64,000 nt of DNA from the NCBI GenBank assembly GCA_029945725.1, contig JAQSDB010000011.1, forward strand, positions 310,001-374,000, given 5' to 3'. Positions within the stretch are counted from its first letter, which is position 1. Every line of letters starts with the position of its first letter. Made by a program: the position numbers and the translations under genes. The DNA is from a bacterium (GTDB lineage: Bacteria > Pseudomonadota > Gammaproteobacteria > Pseudomonadales > Moraxellaceae). The notes under the pieces were generated by a model. It was not told where the DNA came from. It did not search any database and worked only from the letters and a program-made list of their open reading frames with translations. Shown one piece after another: positions 35,799 through 46,077 of this stretch.

Positions 35799-37322
35799 TT
35801 AACCTTCACGCGTAACGCGTAGCACTTCTTCCAGCGTAGTCACGCCCGCCAGTACGTTGCGCATCCCGTCATGGCGGATGCTGGGGCCAAACCGGCGGGC
35901 ATGGGTTTCGACTTCCTGCTCACTGGCGTTGTTATGGATAAGACGACGCATTTCATCATCAACGGCAATCACTTCATAAATGCCGGTACGGCCGCGATAG
36001 CCAAGACCATTGCAATGAGCGCAACCTTTCGCCTTGTAAATCACGGGGGCAGACGCCGCATCCATGCCCAGCAAGGCACAGGTGGCAACATCGGGGGTGT
36101 AGGGTTCGCGACATTCTTTGCACAGCACACGCACCAGACGCTGGGCCAGTACACCCAACAGGGAAGAGGAAAGCAGAAAGGGCTCAATCCCCATGTCATG
36201 CAGGCGTGTAACCGCCCCTACCGCCGAGTTGGTATGCAGGGTGGACAAGACCAGATGGCCTGTCAGCGAAGCCTGCACGGCAATTTCAGCCGTTTCCAGA
36301 TCGCGGATTTCGCCCACCATCACGACATCAGGATCCTGGCGCAAAATGGCGCGGAGGCCACGCGCAAATGTCATCTCGACCTTGGTGTTTACCTGTGTCT
36401 GGCCAATACCTTCAAGCTGGTATTCGACCGGGTCTTCCACCGTGAGGATATTGCGGGACTTGTCATTGAGCTCGACCAGCGAGCCGTAAAGCGTTGTGGT
36501 TTTCCCCGAGCCTGTGGGGCCGGTAACGAGAATGATGCCGTGAGGCTTGTGGATGAGCTCACGCAGCAGCTGGTGATCACGTGCCGCCATGCCAAGATGC
36601 GTCAGATCAAGACGTCCGGCCTGTTTGTCGAGCAAGCGCAGCACCACGCGTTCACCATTGCTGGAGGGCATGGTCGATACGCGCACGTCCACTTCACGAC
36701 CGGCAAGACGCAGCGAAATACGACCGTCCTGCGGCACCCGCTTTTCGGCAATATCCATACGTGCCATCACCTTGATGCGTGATACCAGCAAGGGGGCAAG
36801 CTCACGACGGGGCTGTACGATTTCGCGCAGTACGCCATCAACACGCAGACGCACCGACAAGCGCTTCTCATAGGTTTCAATATGAATATCGGAGGCATTT
36901 TCACGAATGGCTTCAGTGAGGAGTGCATTGATCAGGCGAATGATGGGAGCATCGTCCTCCTGCTCCATCAAATCCTCGGCCTCAGGTACAAGATCAGCAA
37001 GGCTGGCGAGATCCATGTTTTCGCCAAGTCCCTCCACCATCTGCATGGACTCGCTGGAACCGGTTTGATAGGCGCGCGCCAGCTGCGTGCTGAATATTTC
37101 CAGACTGACTTCTTCACAGGCAAGTGGCATGGCGAGCAGACGGCGGGTTTCCGCCAGACTCGCCAGGCGCAGGCCGGGGCGATGCAGGATATAAGCCTGA
37201 TCATTGTCGACACGGTCGAGAATGACGCCATGACGCTTGGCAAAGGCATAGGCAAAACGGCGGGGAGTGACCGTAACCGCTGAAAATTCCTGCCCTTCCT
37301 GTTCTTTGTATTGTTCCAGCAT
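35799..37322 (-). CDS. gspE: Type II secretion ATPase GspE
   Basis: ATG 37322 gives 507 residues, the family norm; an upstream open extension to 37610 is not protein-like. An N-terminal GspL-binding domain is followed by the motor domain with Walker [10 protein letters not shown] from residue 268, Asp box, Walker B ([12 protein letters not shown]), His box ([12 protein letters not shown]) and a four-Cys zinc site (LCKECRE and GCAHCNG). First gene of the gspE-M cluster, so its promoter should lie at 37323-37462, shared with the divergent DUF432 gene. Confidence 0.95.
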   Translation of the reverse strand: MLEQYKEQEGQEFSAVTVTPRRFAYAFAKRHGVILDRVDNDQAYILHRPGLRLASLAETRRLLAMPLACEEVSLEIFSTQLARAYQTGSSESMQMVEGLGENMDLASLADLVPEAEDLMEQEDDAPIIRLINALLTEAIRENASDIHIETYEKRLSVRLRVDGVLREIVQPRRELAPLLVSRIKVMARMDIAEKRVPQDGRISLRLAGREVDVRVSTMPSSNGERVVLRLLDKQAGRLDLTHLGMAARDHQLLRELIHKPHGIILVTGPTGSGKTTTLYGSLVELNDKSRNILTVEDPVEYQLEGIGQTQVNTKVEMTFARGLRAILRQDPDVVMVGEIRDLETAEIAVQASLTGHLVLSTLHTNSAVGAVTRLHDMGIEPFLLSSSLLGVLAQRLVRVLCKECREPYTPDVATCALLGMDAASAPVIYKAKGCAHCNGLGYRGRTGIYEVIAVDDEMRRLIHNNASEQEVETHARRFGPSIRHDGMRNVLAGVTTLEEVLRVTREG

Positions 37323-37462
37323 TGCCACAATCCACCCCGTTGAGCAGCCGAGTCTACTGTATGCCCCCGCCCCTCTCAACGAGCGTTCAGTACAGGAATA
37401 ATGCACAAATACGCGGCCGCTCCGGCATAATTCTGCTGCCGTAATCATGGAGCACAAGACGC

Positions 37463-38269
37463 ATGAGCGCAGTGGAGTACCGCCAGCCCGTCTGGTGGGG
37501 CACCTTTCCCTTCGCCGCAGGCCAGGGCAAGGAGTGGGAAATGGCCGGGCTTGAGCTGGGCATTGCGCGCCAGCCCAGCGAGTGGCATGTCTGGACCCGG
37601 CGTACGCCACAGCAGTCCGAGGACAATCACGAATGGCGACAGCGCGACCGTAATGTATTGTCCGAAAGCCAGGCAGAGTTCAGCCGCTTTGTTTTTCGCC
37701 AGACCGCTGAAAATGCCCAGTTGCTGCCACGGCTGGCCAATCGTTCGGTGGTCGTTCGCCCCGTCAGCCCTGTTTTTGTTCCTGCCGGCCAGGAAACCAC
37801 CTTCTATGTCAGCACACCGGTATGGGTGGCCCTTTATGCCGAGGGGGCAGTCACGCCACTGTTCGATATGGCCGTAGTGATTCCCCGGGATACCTGGTTT
37901 GGGCCAAGTCCGGTTCGCGGCGAACTGTGTTATGCCACCAAGGTCATGGCTCGCACGGATCTTGGCCAGCTTCTCCCGCGCCCTTTCCGTGCCGTGACGC
38001 CGGTTCATGTGAAAAACCTGGGTAATGACAGCATGCCGATCGAGCGCATCAATATTCCGGCGCCTTTTCTGCCGGTGTATGCCGCCGAATCCGGCCGGCT
38101 CTGGACGCCAGCGCTCAATGTGGTACGTGATGCCAGCAACCGGCAGTTGCAGATCCGTATTGATACCGGCATCACGCCCGAGGCCGGCCATGTCAGTCTG
38201 CTGACCCCGGCACGGCGTGGTTCGGACGAGCATGCGCTGATTCGTGTTTTTGATAACTTTTTTGATTGA
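37463..38269 (+). CDS. DUF432-family protein paired with MscS
   Basis: 268 residues from ATG 37463 with ggag upstream. The protein is soluble and beta-rich, with [20 protein letters not shown] near the start and the typical [18 protein letters not shown] and [13 protein letters not shown] segments of DUF432. Known: DUF432 genes are frequently next to MscS channel genes in archaea and bacteria, but the function is unclear. Here the MscS gene begins nine bases after its stop, supporting a functional pair. Confidence 0.75.
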   Translation: MSAVEYRQPVWWGTFPFAAGQGKEWEMAGLELGIARQPSEWHVWTRRTPQQSEDNHEWRQRDRNVLSESQAEFSRFVFRQTAENAQLLPRLANRSVVVRPVSPVFVPAGQETTFYVSTPVWVALYAEGAVTPLFDMAVVIPRDTWFGPSPVRGELCYATKVMARTDLGQLLPRPFRAVTPVHVKNLGNDSMPIERINIPAPFLPVYAAESGRLWTPALNVVRDASNRQLQIRIDTGITPEAGHVSLLTPARRGSDEHALIRVFDNFFD

Positions 38270-38277
38270 GGATGGCC

Positions 38278-39204
38278 ATGGCGACTCCCTCTGCAAGTAC
38301 GGCCGCAACGGCGTCAAAGGCATCCGGCTTCAGCCTTGATGCGCTTTGGCACTCTGACCGCCTCGGTGATGTCATTGCCGGCGCGGTACTGATTCTTGTC
38401 GGCTGGATGCTGGCGCGTTTTTTTTCCCGGGTATTTGAGCGTTCCATGCATCATCGTCTCACCACGCATCAGCTGCTGGTGTGGCGGCGCTTTATTTATT
38501 ACGGAATATGGTCCTTGTTTTTAATCGCGGCGCTGCGTGAAATGGGGTTTCATTTGAGCGTGTTACTGGGGGCTGCCGGCGCACTTTCGGTCGCTGTCGG
38601 CTTTGCATCGCAAACTTCAGCCTCCAACCTTATCAGCGGCCTGTTTCTGATTGCAGAGGGCCCTTTCGCTATTGGTGACTACATTCGTGTGGGCCAGACG
38701 GAGGGCGAGGTATTATCCATTGACCTGCTCTCGGTGAAGTTGCGTACGCCGGACAATCTTTATGTACGCATACCCAATGAACAGCTCATCAAGGCCGAAG
38801 TGACGACCCTGACAAAGTTTGCCATCCGCCGCATCAATCTTCCGCTGGGGATTGCCTACAAGGAGGACCTGCCTCGTGTGCGGGGAATCCTGCTCTCGGT
38901 CGCAGAAAACAACCCGCGCTGCCTGGATGAACCCCCGGCGCAGGTCATCATGCAGAACTTCGGCGATTCCGCACTGAATTTGATGTTTTATGTCTGGACG
39001 AGGCGCGAGAATTTTCTGGCCGTTCGGGACCAGCTACAGGAGGATATCAAGACTGCCTTTGATGCCGCCAGTATTGAAATCCCCTTCCCGCAGATATCCA
39101 TTAATGCCAGCTCAAGCAACCGCCCGCTGCCATTGCAGATCCTTAGCAAAAAAACTGCGGAAGAACACCAGGAAAATACAGGTATGGGCAGGGACTTTCC
39201 CTGA
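38278..39204 (+). CDS. Small-conductance mechanosensitive channel (MscS family)
   Basis: ATG 38278 has gagg seven bases upstream; an ATG at 38272 is also in frame. 308 residues with about three membrane helices, the third being the Gly/Ala-rich pore helix (LLGAAGALSVAVGFASQTSA). The cytoplasmic beta domain starts LISGLFLIAEGPFAIGDYIRV. It releases solutes on hypo-osmotic shock. Co-transcribed with DUF432 and followed by a terminator. Confidence 0.92.
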   Translation: MATPSASTAATASKASGFSLDALWHSDRLGDVIAGAVLILVGWMLARFFSRVFERSMHHRLTTHQLLVWRRFIYYGIWSLFLIAALREMGFHLSVLLGAAGALSVAVGFASQTSASNLISGLFLIAEGPFAIGDYIRVGQTEGEVLSIDLLSVKLRTPDNLYVRIPNEQLIKAEVTTLTKFAIRRINLPLGIAYKEDLPRVRGILLSVAENNPRCLDEPPAQVIMQNFGDSALNLMFYVWTRRENFLAVRDQLQEDIKTAFDAASIEIPFPQISINASSSNRPLPLQILSKKTAEEHQENTGMGRDFP

Positions 39205-39229
39205 GATGTCTTCACGAAAAATTCCGTAA

Positions 39230-39253
39230 AAAAAGATCCTTAGGGATCTTTTT
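39230..39253. terminator. Terminator between mscS and the signalling operon
   Basis: aaaaagatcc pairs with ggatcttttt around ttag; A and T runs make it usable in both directions. Confidence 0.85.
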
Positions 39254-39284
39254 CAGACTCCGGTAATCAGAGCGCATGCCGGAA

Positions 39285-40421
39285 TCAGTATTTATCAATC
39301 AGTTGCAGCAAAGCACGCAGGTCATTCTCGTTAATGCGAACAATCCGGAAACCAACCCGGTATTCTCCGGGCACATCTTCGGCCTGACGGGACCAGACAG
39401 CCTGTGCATCAAAGCTCATGGTATTGGAGCCTGCCAGTGTTTCCGGCAGTACCATGCTGATGGGATAGCGGCTGCCCACAGCCACTTCCTCTCGAGTTGC
39501 CAGCTTGAAGCCTTCCAGTGAGATATTGACCAGCCGCCCCATATTCATGCCGGTATTGCGATCAAAAAGGCGCAGTATTGTTCCTATGCGCTTGCGTGTC
39601 TGTTTACGGTTTTTACGGGCAATCTGCTCACTGACATCCTGTTTGGCCACCTCTGAAACACGCAAGGTGATTACGGCGCCGACATAAGCGCTTTGTGAAG
39701 GAATAGGAGCCGCAGAAACACTGGCCGGCACCATGGCGCCGGACGGGGCGAGAATAAACAGGCCGCTTTCCCGCTGAAAGCGTTCGCCCTTGCTGGTCGC
39801 CAGATATATATCGGAGCCAGACCATGGTGTTTTCTGACCGTGCACATTCTGATAGAGCACATCAACCAGACTGCGGCCCACCGTTTCCTCGGGTGGCAAG
39901 GCAAAAAGATGCTGGATGGCGGGGTTCACAAAACTGATCGCTCCAGCCACATCCACCGCCATCACCCCGTCACCCAGCGCCTGCAGGAGCTGCTCATTCT
40001 GCAGCTTGAGTCGCTGGATCTGAAGGAGCTGCTCCTCCAGCTCGCGCCTCTGGCGATCCAGCTCCAGAAACACCTTGACCTTGGAGAGTAATACTTCACT
40101 CTCAATCGGCTTGGCCAGATAGTCTACGGCCCCCACTTCATAACCACGAAAAAGGTGGCGCTTGTCGCCATTGGCAGTCACGAAGATAATCGGGATCGAT
40201 TGTGTTTTCTTGTTGCGACGCATGAGCTCGGCCATTTCAAAGCCATTCATGCCGGGCATCTGCACATCAAGAAGCACAAGGGCTACCTCATTGCGCAGTA
40301 AAAGCTTCAGCGCATCGTTACCATTATCTGCTTTCAATAATTGCAGGTCAGGCCGCTCCAGAAGTGACTCCAGGGCAATCAGATTTTCATTTCTGTCATC
40401 AACGATGAGAATGCTCTGCAT
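39285..40421 (-). CDS. REC-PAS-PilZ response regulator
   Basis: 378 residues. A receiver domain (1-120) with phospho-acceptor D52 in LLDVQMPG is followed by a coiled coil (RQRRELEEQLLQIQRLKLQNEQ), a PAS domain (about 143-255, LGDGVMAVDVAGAISFVNPAI) and a PilZ domain (about 275-375, with RK-x-x-R-type NRKQTRKRIG and the later NISLEGFKL). PilZ domains bind c-di-GMP, so the protein may join phosphorelay and c-di-GMP signals. Last gene of the operon; its ATG overlaps the cheB stop by one base (TAATG). Confidence 0.85.
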   Translation of the reverse strand: MQSILIVDDRNENLIALESLLERPDLQLLKADNGNDALKLLLRNEVALVLLDVQMPGMNGFEMAELMRRNKKTQSIPIIFVTANGDKRHLFRGYEVGAVDYLAKPIESEVLLSKVKVFLELDRQRRELEEQLLQIQRLKLQNEQLLQALGDGVMAVDVAGAISFVNPAIQHLFALPPEETVGRSLVDVLYQNVHGQKTPWSGSDIYLATSKGERFQRESGLFILAPSGAMVPASVSAAPIPSQSAYVGAVITLRVSEVAKQDVSEQIARKNRKQTRKRIGTILRLFDRNTGMNMGRLVNISLEGFKLATREEVAVGSRYPISMVLPETLAGSNTMSFDAQAVWSRQAEDVPGEYRVGFRIVRINENDLRALLQLIDKY

Positions 40422-41032
40422 TATCCAATTCCGTTATGCAGCAATTTCTGCAAATGGGGCACCATATCCTCAGGCGCCAAAACCACGTCAACAATACCGG
40501 TCGCGATGGCCGCCTCGGGCATGACTGGAGCCACTGCAGACTCCGGTAACTGCACCATCACATAACCGCCTTCGTTTTTGATCTTTTTTATTCCTTCAGA
40601 GCCATCATTGTTGGCGCCGGTCATGATCAGGCCAATGCAGCCCTGATGAAAAACCCTGGCCAGGCAATCGAAAGTTACATCAATTGACGGACGAGAAAAG
40701 TTGACCGGTGCATCAACGCTCAGACTGAACGATTTATCCTGTTCAACCAGCAAATGATAATTTGCCGGGGCGATATATATATGACCGGGTTGTATCTTGT
40801 CTTTGTCCTCAACGTCGACTACCACCAATGACGTCAATTTTCCGAGAATGTATTGCAGTGCCGTACCTGAATATGCGTGTTGATGCTGCACGATTACAAC
40901 AGGTACGGACCAATCCTTCGGGAGCGCTGCAATGAACTTGCACAGCTCCTCTACGCCTCCCCATGAGGCACCAATTCCGATGACATCGTAGGACCTGGCT
41001 GCCCGTTTATTTGCAACGCGCCGTCGCGGCAT
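40421..41032 (-). CDS. CheB-type protein-glutamate methylesterase lacking a receiver domain
   Basis: 203 residues comprising only the CheB catalytic domain. The triad is S23 (GIGASWGG), H50 (VIVQHQHAYSG) and D143 (MTGANNDGSEG). Chemotaxis CheB normally has an N-terminal receiver; here the neighbouring single-domain regulator may supply that function. No methyl-accepting protein is encoded nearby, so the target may be the hybrid kinase or something unlinked. Confidence 0.88.
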   Translation of the reverse strand: MPRRRVANKRAARSYDVIGIGASWGGVEELCKFIAALPKDWSVPVVIVQHQHAYSGTALQYILGKLTSLVVVDVEDKDKIQPGHIYIAPANYHLLVEQDKSFSLSVDAPVNFSRPSIDVTFDCLARVFHQGCIGLIMTGANNDGSEGIKKIKNEGGYVMVQLPESAVAPVMPEAAIATGIVDVVLAPEDMVPHLQKLLHNGIG

Positions 41033-41043
41033 GATTTAGAGCC

Positions 41044-41529
41044 TCAGCCCTGCTCCTCCGGTGGAGCATCACCCTCGCCCATGGCGCGCAAAAATGCCTC
41101 CTTGGACTCATGGCTTTTACGTAACTTCTCTTCAAGACGACGCTTCTGCAGGTCGAGATCAAGAAAAAACCGCGCCTTGTGCTGCAGGATTTCCGGATTC
41201 AGGGGCTTGAACATGTAGTCAATGGCCCCTACCCCATAGCCACGAGCAACGTACTTGGCCTCCTTGCTGATGGCTGTGACAAAAATGATCGGAACCATTT
41301 TTGTCTTGCTGCTCTTGCGCATGAGTTCAGCCACTTCAAAACCATCCATGCCGGGCATCTGCACATCAAGCAGCACAAGGGCAATATCGTGCTTCAGCAG
41401 CAAAGCCAGTGCTTCATTGCCGGAGTGTGCCTTCAGCAAGTTGCAGTCCATATCGTCGAGAATGGCTTCCAGGGCAATCAGGTTCTCTGGATGATCATCA
41501 ACCATCAGGATGTTCTGTTCTTTTTTCAC
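41044..41529 (-). CDS. Single-domain response regulator
   Basis: 161 residues. The receiver domain has the acidic pocket D11/D12, phospho-acceptor D55 in LLDVQMPGMDGFE, T in FVTAIS and conserved K in FKPLNP. A charged helical tail (DLDLQKRRLEEKLRKSHESKE) follows, with no output domain. It closely resembles the receiver of the last operon gene, suggesting duplication. Twelve bases separate its stop from the cheB-type ATG. Confidence 0.88.
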   Translation of the reverse strand: MKKEQNILMVDDHPENLIALEAILDDMDCNLLKAHSGNEALALLLKHDIALVLLDVQMPGMDGFEVAELMRKSSKTKMVPIIFVTAISKEAKYVARGYGVGAIDYMFKPLNPEILQHKARFFLDLDLQKRRLEEKLRKSHESKEAFLRAMGEGDAPPEEQG

Positions 41530-41596
41530 GCTAGCTCCTCACAAGCCTCCCTGGCGACTTGAATCCTGATGCCATCAAGTTTCACTCAATGGCATG

Positions 41597-42433
41597 TTAT
41601 AAACTTTTTCGATAAATGCGCTGCGCCTTGTCAATAACATCAAACTGATCAGCGCAGTCCGCAAACCTCAGGCTTTCCTTGTTGCCAAGACACAGTGTAC
41701 CCCCCATGTCCAGACTGTCATAAAACAGCCGGAATACGCGATGCTGCAATTCGCGGTTGAAATAGATCATCACATTGCGACAGAAAATCACCTGCATCTC
41801 ACCAAAAACCTGGTCCGTGGCCAGGTCATGGTCGGCAAAGATAATGTTCTTTTTCAGGCGCGGATCCATGATGACATTGTCATACTTGGCGGTGTAATAG
41901 TCAGACAGAGAGCCGCTGCCACCTGCCCGCTGGTAATTGTCGGTGTATTTGCGCAGCTCGGCCACTGGAAAAATGCCCCTCCGGGCCTTTTCCAGCACTT
42001 CCTTGTCGATATCCGTGGCATAGATCTGGCTGCGCTCGTACAACCCCTCCTCTTCCAGCAAAATGGCCATAGAGTAGATTTCTTCACCCGTCGCACAACC
42101 GGCATGCCATATCTTCAGGAAGGGATGGGTTTTCAGTACTGGCACCACCTTTTCCCGGAATGCCTTGTAGAAGTCGGGATCCCGGAACATCTCGGTGACA
42201 TTGATGGTGAGGCAGGACAGCAGCGCCGCAAAGGCTTCGCCCTTGTGCAGGATGGCGTGAATCAGCGCACCAATATGATCATAGCGGGCCAGCAACAGAT
42301 GCTGGTCCACACGCCGGCGCAGGGACGCCTTGCTGTAGGAGCGGAAGTCGTAGCCATAGCGCAGGAAAACGGCCTCCAGCAAAAGCTGCAGCTCAATATC
42401 GTCAGGACCCGGTTCCTGTACATCCTGTGTCAT
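41597..42433 (-). CDS. CheR-type protein-glutamate methyltransferase
   Basis: ATG 42433 overlaps the kinase stop (ATGA); an ATG at 42448 is possible. 278 residues: the helical CheR N-domain (LQLLLEAVFLRYGYDFRSYS, RRRVDQHLL) and the SAM domain with HAGCATGEEIYSMAILLEE, ATDIDKEVLEKAR and VIFCRNVMIYFN motifs. It methylates glutamates of receptor-like helices. Together with the CheB-type gene it forms a methylation pair without a classical receptor. Confidence 0.92.
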   Translation of the reverse strand: MTQDVQEPGPDDIELQLLLEAVFLRYGYDFRSYSKASLRRRVDQHLLLARYDHIGALIHAILHKGEAFAALLSCLTINVTEMFRDPDFYKAFREKVVPVLKTHPFLKIWHAGCATGEEIYSMAILLEEEGLYERSQIYATDIDKEVLEKARRGIFPVAELRKYTDNYQRAGGSGSLSDYYTAKYDNVIMDPRLKKNIIFADHDLATDQVFGEMQVIFCRNVMIYFNRELQHRVFRLFYDSLDMGGTLCLGNKESLRFADCADQFDVIDKAQRIYRKSL

Positions 42434-45400
42434 GAGCGGTGCAGCCATACCCTCATCAGGGATTGCAGTTTTTCGATATCGACCGGCTTGGTAATATAGT
42501 CGTTGGCACCCGCCTCAAGGCATTTGGCCCGGTCATCACGCATTGCTTTGGCGGTCAGTGCCAGCATGGGCAGTTTCTTGAAGCGTTCCTGGGCACGAAT
42601 GCGTTGCATGGCTTCATAGCCATCCATTTCCGGCATCATGATGTCCATCAGCACGATGTCGGCATCGGGGTTGGCTGCCAGCACTTCCAGGCTCTCCAGA
42701 CCATTGTTGGCCACCAGAATTTCGCAACCCCACTCTTCAAGGCTGGCCGAGAGCGCGTAGATGTTGCGCATGTCGTCATCTACCAGCAGCACTTTGCGTC
42801 CGGTGAAAACATCATCCCGGTGATTGCCGGCATCGGCCGTGCGCGGTTTGCCGGGCTCCTTGCTGTCGACCCAGTGCAGGAACAGGGAGGCTTCCGAAAG
42901 CAGTCGATCCGAAGACTGGTCTGTTTTCAGGATAATGCGGTCAGCGTATTTACGCAGGCGTGATTCCTGCTCACGGGTCAGATCACGTGCGGTGTATACG
43001 ATGATGGGAATTTTTGGATAGCTTTCATCGTTGTGGATGGTTTCCAGCAAGGCGTAGCCATCCATATCCGGCAATGACAGATCCAGCACGACGCAGTCAA
43101 AACTTTCCCGTCGCAAATTATCCAGTGCTTCTTGTCCGGTCGTGCACACCGTGACATCCACCTGAGCTTCATCAAACAAGGCATGAATGGCGCTGTGTTG
43201 TACCGAGTTATCCTCGACCACCAGCAGGCGGCGAACATCTTGCAGGGTGCGCTGCTCAATGCGGCCGAAGGCATCCTTGATCTGATCCAGCGTGGCCGGT
43301 TTGCGGTAATAGGCAATCGCACCCATATCCAGCGCCTTGGCACTTTCATCATGACCAGAGAAGCAATGCACAGGAATATTCTTGGTGAGTGCATTGTTCT
43401 TGAGCTCTTCAAGCACACCCCAGCCATCAATGCCGGGCAGGCCAATATCCAGAATCACGGCATCCGGCAAGGTCTGCTGCACCATCTCGATACCGCGTTC
43501 GCCATCATGGGCAACTATCGAACGGAAACCGAACTCACTGGCCAGCTCGGACAACACCTCGGCAAAAACCTCGTCATCCTCGATGATAATCAATGTCTTC
43601 TGTTCGCCACTGGCTCGTGGCTTTGCTGCCGGCTCGGAAGCATTGCGGCTGGCTATAAAGTCAGGCCTGGCACTGACGGGCGAATTAATGGCATGAGTGC
43701 TGTCGGCGGTCCCCACTGGCAGATAGAGCGTGAAAGTGGAGCCACCACCTTCACCTTCGCTGAATACATGAACCTCGCCGCCCAGCAGATGTGAAAATTC
43801 GCGCGAGATGGTCAGACCAAGACCGGTGCCGCCGTATTTCCGGCTTGTTGTGCCATCCGCCTGCTGGAACGCCTCGAAAATAAGCCCCTGCTTGTCTTTG
43901 GCGATACCGATTCCGGTATCGGACACGGCAAGCGCAATCACCGGTCCCTTGGGCTGCATGCGATTGTACTTGGTTCCTTCCGGAGCCCTGCTGATATCGA
44001 GGGTGACGCTGCCCTGGTGCGTAAACTTGAGCGCATTGGAGAAAAAGTTGCGTAACACCTGCTCCAGGCGCTGCCTGTCCGTAAACATGGTGGCAGGTGC
44101 ATCCGGTGCGATATTCACCGCGAACTGCAGGCCCCGGTGCTGAGCCACATGCTCGAAATTACGACGCAGATGCTCAGCAAGATCACTGACATCCAGCGCC
44201 TCGATGACCAGCTCCATCTTGCCTTCCTCGACCTTGGAAATGTCGAGAATGTCATTGATCAGCGAGAGCAGGTCAGCGCCTGCGGAATGAATGACACGGG
44301 CATGCTCGATCTGTTTTTCATTCAGGTTGGCCGGCTTGTTGTCAGCCAGAGAGTTGGACAGGATAAGAATGGAGTTGAGCGGCGTACGCAGCTCATGCGA
44401 CATCGTGGAAAGAAATTCTGACTTGTATTTGCTCGACATTTCCAGAGCGCGTGTCTTGTCTTCCAGGATTTTCTGCGAATCGTTCAGCGCATCGTTCTTT
44501 TCCAGCAGCTCGTTGCGCTGGTCGGCAAGCAGGCGTGCCTGCGCTTCCAGTTCTTCATTGATAACCCGCAGCTCTTCCTGTTGTGCCTGCAGGCTTTCCT
44601 CTGATGCGCGCAAGGCCTGCGCCTGTTCCTCAAGCTCTTCATTGGCGCGCCTGAGCTCGTCCTGCTGCTCCTGCAGTTTCATCTCGGAGCCGGACAGCGC
44701 AATGGCCTGCTCTTCAAGGTCATTGTTGATGGCCTGCATGTCATCCTGCTGGCGCTTGAGGAGCTCCGCCTGCTGCGTGGTTTGCGCCAGCATTTCCGCG
44801 ACCTGTTTGCGCGACAGGGAGGAGCTCACCGCTACCGCAATATGCTCAACACTGAGCTTGAGGATTTCCAGCTCTTCCGATCCGGGCTCACCCAGACTGC
44901 CAATCTCCAGCAGGGCACGCAGCTCCCCCTCATGCAGGATGGGAGTTACCACGATATGGCGCGGGGCAGCTTCTCCCAGCCCGGAGCTGACCACGATGTA
45001 ATCATCCGGTACGCGAGACAGCACAATCTGCTTTTTTTCCAGCGCGGCCTGTCCTGCCAGGCCCTCACCCAGCTTGATTCGATTGGAAATATTCTTGCGC
45101 CGGGTAAAGGCATAAGTACCGGTCAAGACCAGCTCATCACCTTGCGGCATATAAATAAGGCCAACCTGACCATGCAGGGATGGCACCAGATAATTCAGGA
45201 TGTTTTCTGACAACTCCTCCATGGTGAGATCACCGCGCATGCGGTTACTGAGCTCAGCTACGGTCGTCTTGATTCGTTCAGCGCGACGATCCTCATCGAA
45301 TCGTGACTTCAGCCGGTCACGCATTTTCTGTATGGAGCGCAGCATATTGCCGAGCTCGTCACGCGAGGTATTGACGATGGAAATAGCCCAGTCACCCTCG

Positions 45401-46077
45401 GCAATCTTGTTGGCAGCCTCTACGGCATGCGCCAACGGGCCGATGATCATGCGATTGGTGATCAGCAGGCTGAGGCCCAGCACCACAATGGCCAGCACCG
45501 TGCCCATGATGAGGCCAAGGGTCCAGAGATCATCATTGCTTTTGCGGACTTGCGATATTTTCTGGGAAAAACTGTCATAAACAGCTTTTTTGGTGGTTTC
45601 CAGCTGCACATCAAAAGCACCTTGCAGCTTTGACAGTTCTTGCAGGCTCTGCTTCGAAGCCTCCGCAGTGAGTGACCCGCTGACCATTTGCCGGGCAAGA
45701 CCGTCGGCATAACGGTTATAGCTTTTGAAACTGGCCAGCAGCTTTTCCTGCTCGGCTTGCGCCGCCGGCGACTGCACCAGTCTTTCTGCCAGCTTGTTCT
45801 CGATACCTGTCGCCGATTGTTCGGCTTCGGACAGGATCATTTCATCCCGATTGGTAATCGCTGCCGCATAGCTTTCACGAAGATTAACCAGATCCACGGT
45901 ATTGGCGTTGATGCGCTGCAAGGCAGGAACATCCTGACGCTGAATGTCCTCAAGATGCCCCGCCACATTGCGGCTGGCATAAAAGCTGACACCGAGATAA
46001 AGCAGAAAGCCAAAAAGTGCGATGAGCGCGATGCTCAGCACTTTGACGCGGATGGACAGGTTAGTGAACCAGGACAT
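42430..46077 (-). CDS. Hybrid sensor histidine kinase with HAMP, GAF, coiled coil and three receivers
   Basis: 1215 residues. Membrane helices at about 12-32 and 185-207 enclose a helical periplasmic sensor (about 33-183). Then HAMP (208-262), GAF (about 270-420) and a long repetitive coiled coil (425-550, LEEQAQALRASEESLQAQQE type). HisKA has phospho-acceptor H561 in STMSHELRTPLNS, and HATPase_c spans about 665-790 (SDTGIGIA, GGTGLGL). Three receivers have D877, D999 and D1145. The first gene of the operon, it probably phosphorylates its own receivers and the separate regulators. The coiled coil could be the substrate of CheR/CheB, as it replaces a receptor. Confidence 0.92.
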   Translation of the reverse strand: MSWFTNLSIRVKVLSIALIALFGFLLYLGVSFYASRNVAGHLEDIQRQDVPALQRINANTVDLVNLRESYAAAITNRDEMILSEAEQSATGIENKLAERLVQSPAAQAEQEKLLASFKSYNRYADGLARQMVSGSLTAEASKQSLQELSKLQGAFDVQLETTKKAVYDSFSQKISQVRKSNDDLWTLGLIMGTVLAIVVLGLSLLITNRMIIGPLAHAVEAANKIAEGDWAISIVNTSRDELGNMLRSIQKMRDRLKSRFDEDRRAERIKTTVAELSNRMRGDLTMEELSENILNYLVPSLHGQVGLIYMPQGDELVLTGTYAFTRRKNISNRIKLGEGLAGQAALEKKQIVLSRVPDDYIVVSSGLGEAAPRHIVVTPILHEGELRALLEIGSLGEPGSEELEILKLSVEHIAVAVSSSLSRKQVAEMLAQTTQQAELLKRQQDDMQAINNDLEEQAIALSGSEMKLQEQQDELRRANEELEEQAQALRASEESLQAQQEELRVINEELEAQARLLADQRNELLEKNDALNDSQKILEDKTRALEMSSKYKSEFLSTMSHELRTPLNSILILSNSLADNKPANLNEKQIEHARVIHSAGADLLSLINDILDISKVEEGKMELVIEALDVSDLAEHLRRNFEHVAQHRGLQFAVNIAPDAPATMFTDRQRLEQVLRNFFSNALKFTHQGSVTLDISRAPEGTKYNRMQPKGPVIALAVSDTGIGIAKDKQGLIFEAFQQADGTTSRKYGGTGLGLTISREFSHLLGGEVHVFSEGEGGGSTFTLYLPVGTADSTHAINSPVSARPDFIASRNASEPAAKPRASGEQKTLIIIEDDEVFAEVLSELASEFGFRSIVAHDGERGIEMVQQTLPDAVILDIGLPGIDGWGVLEELKNNALTKNIPVHCFSGHDESAKALDMGAIAYYRKPATLDQIKDAFGRIEQRTLQDVRRLLVVEDNSVQHSAIHALFDEAQVDVTVCTTGQEALDNLRRESFDCVVLDLSLPDMDGYALLETIHNDESYPKIPIIVYTARDLTREQESRLRKYADRIILKTDQSSDRLLSEASLFLHWVDSKEPGKPRTADAGNHRDDVFTGRKVLLVDDDMRNIYALSASLEEWGCEILVANNGLESLEVLAANPDADIVLMDIMMPEMDGYEAMQRIRAQERFKKLPMLALTAKAMRDDRAKCLEAGANDYITKPVDIEKLQSLMRVWLHRS

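Noticed and set aside
37323-37610. N-terminal extension of GspE up to 37610
   Set aside because: The added 96 residues are Arg/Cys-rich and not like GspE; ATG 37322 gives the normal length.
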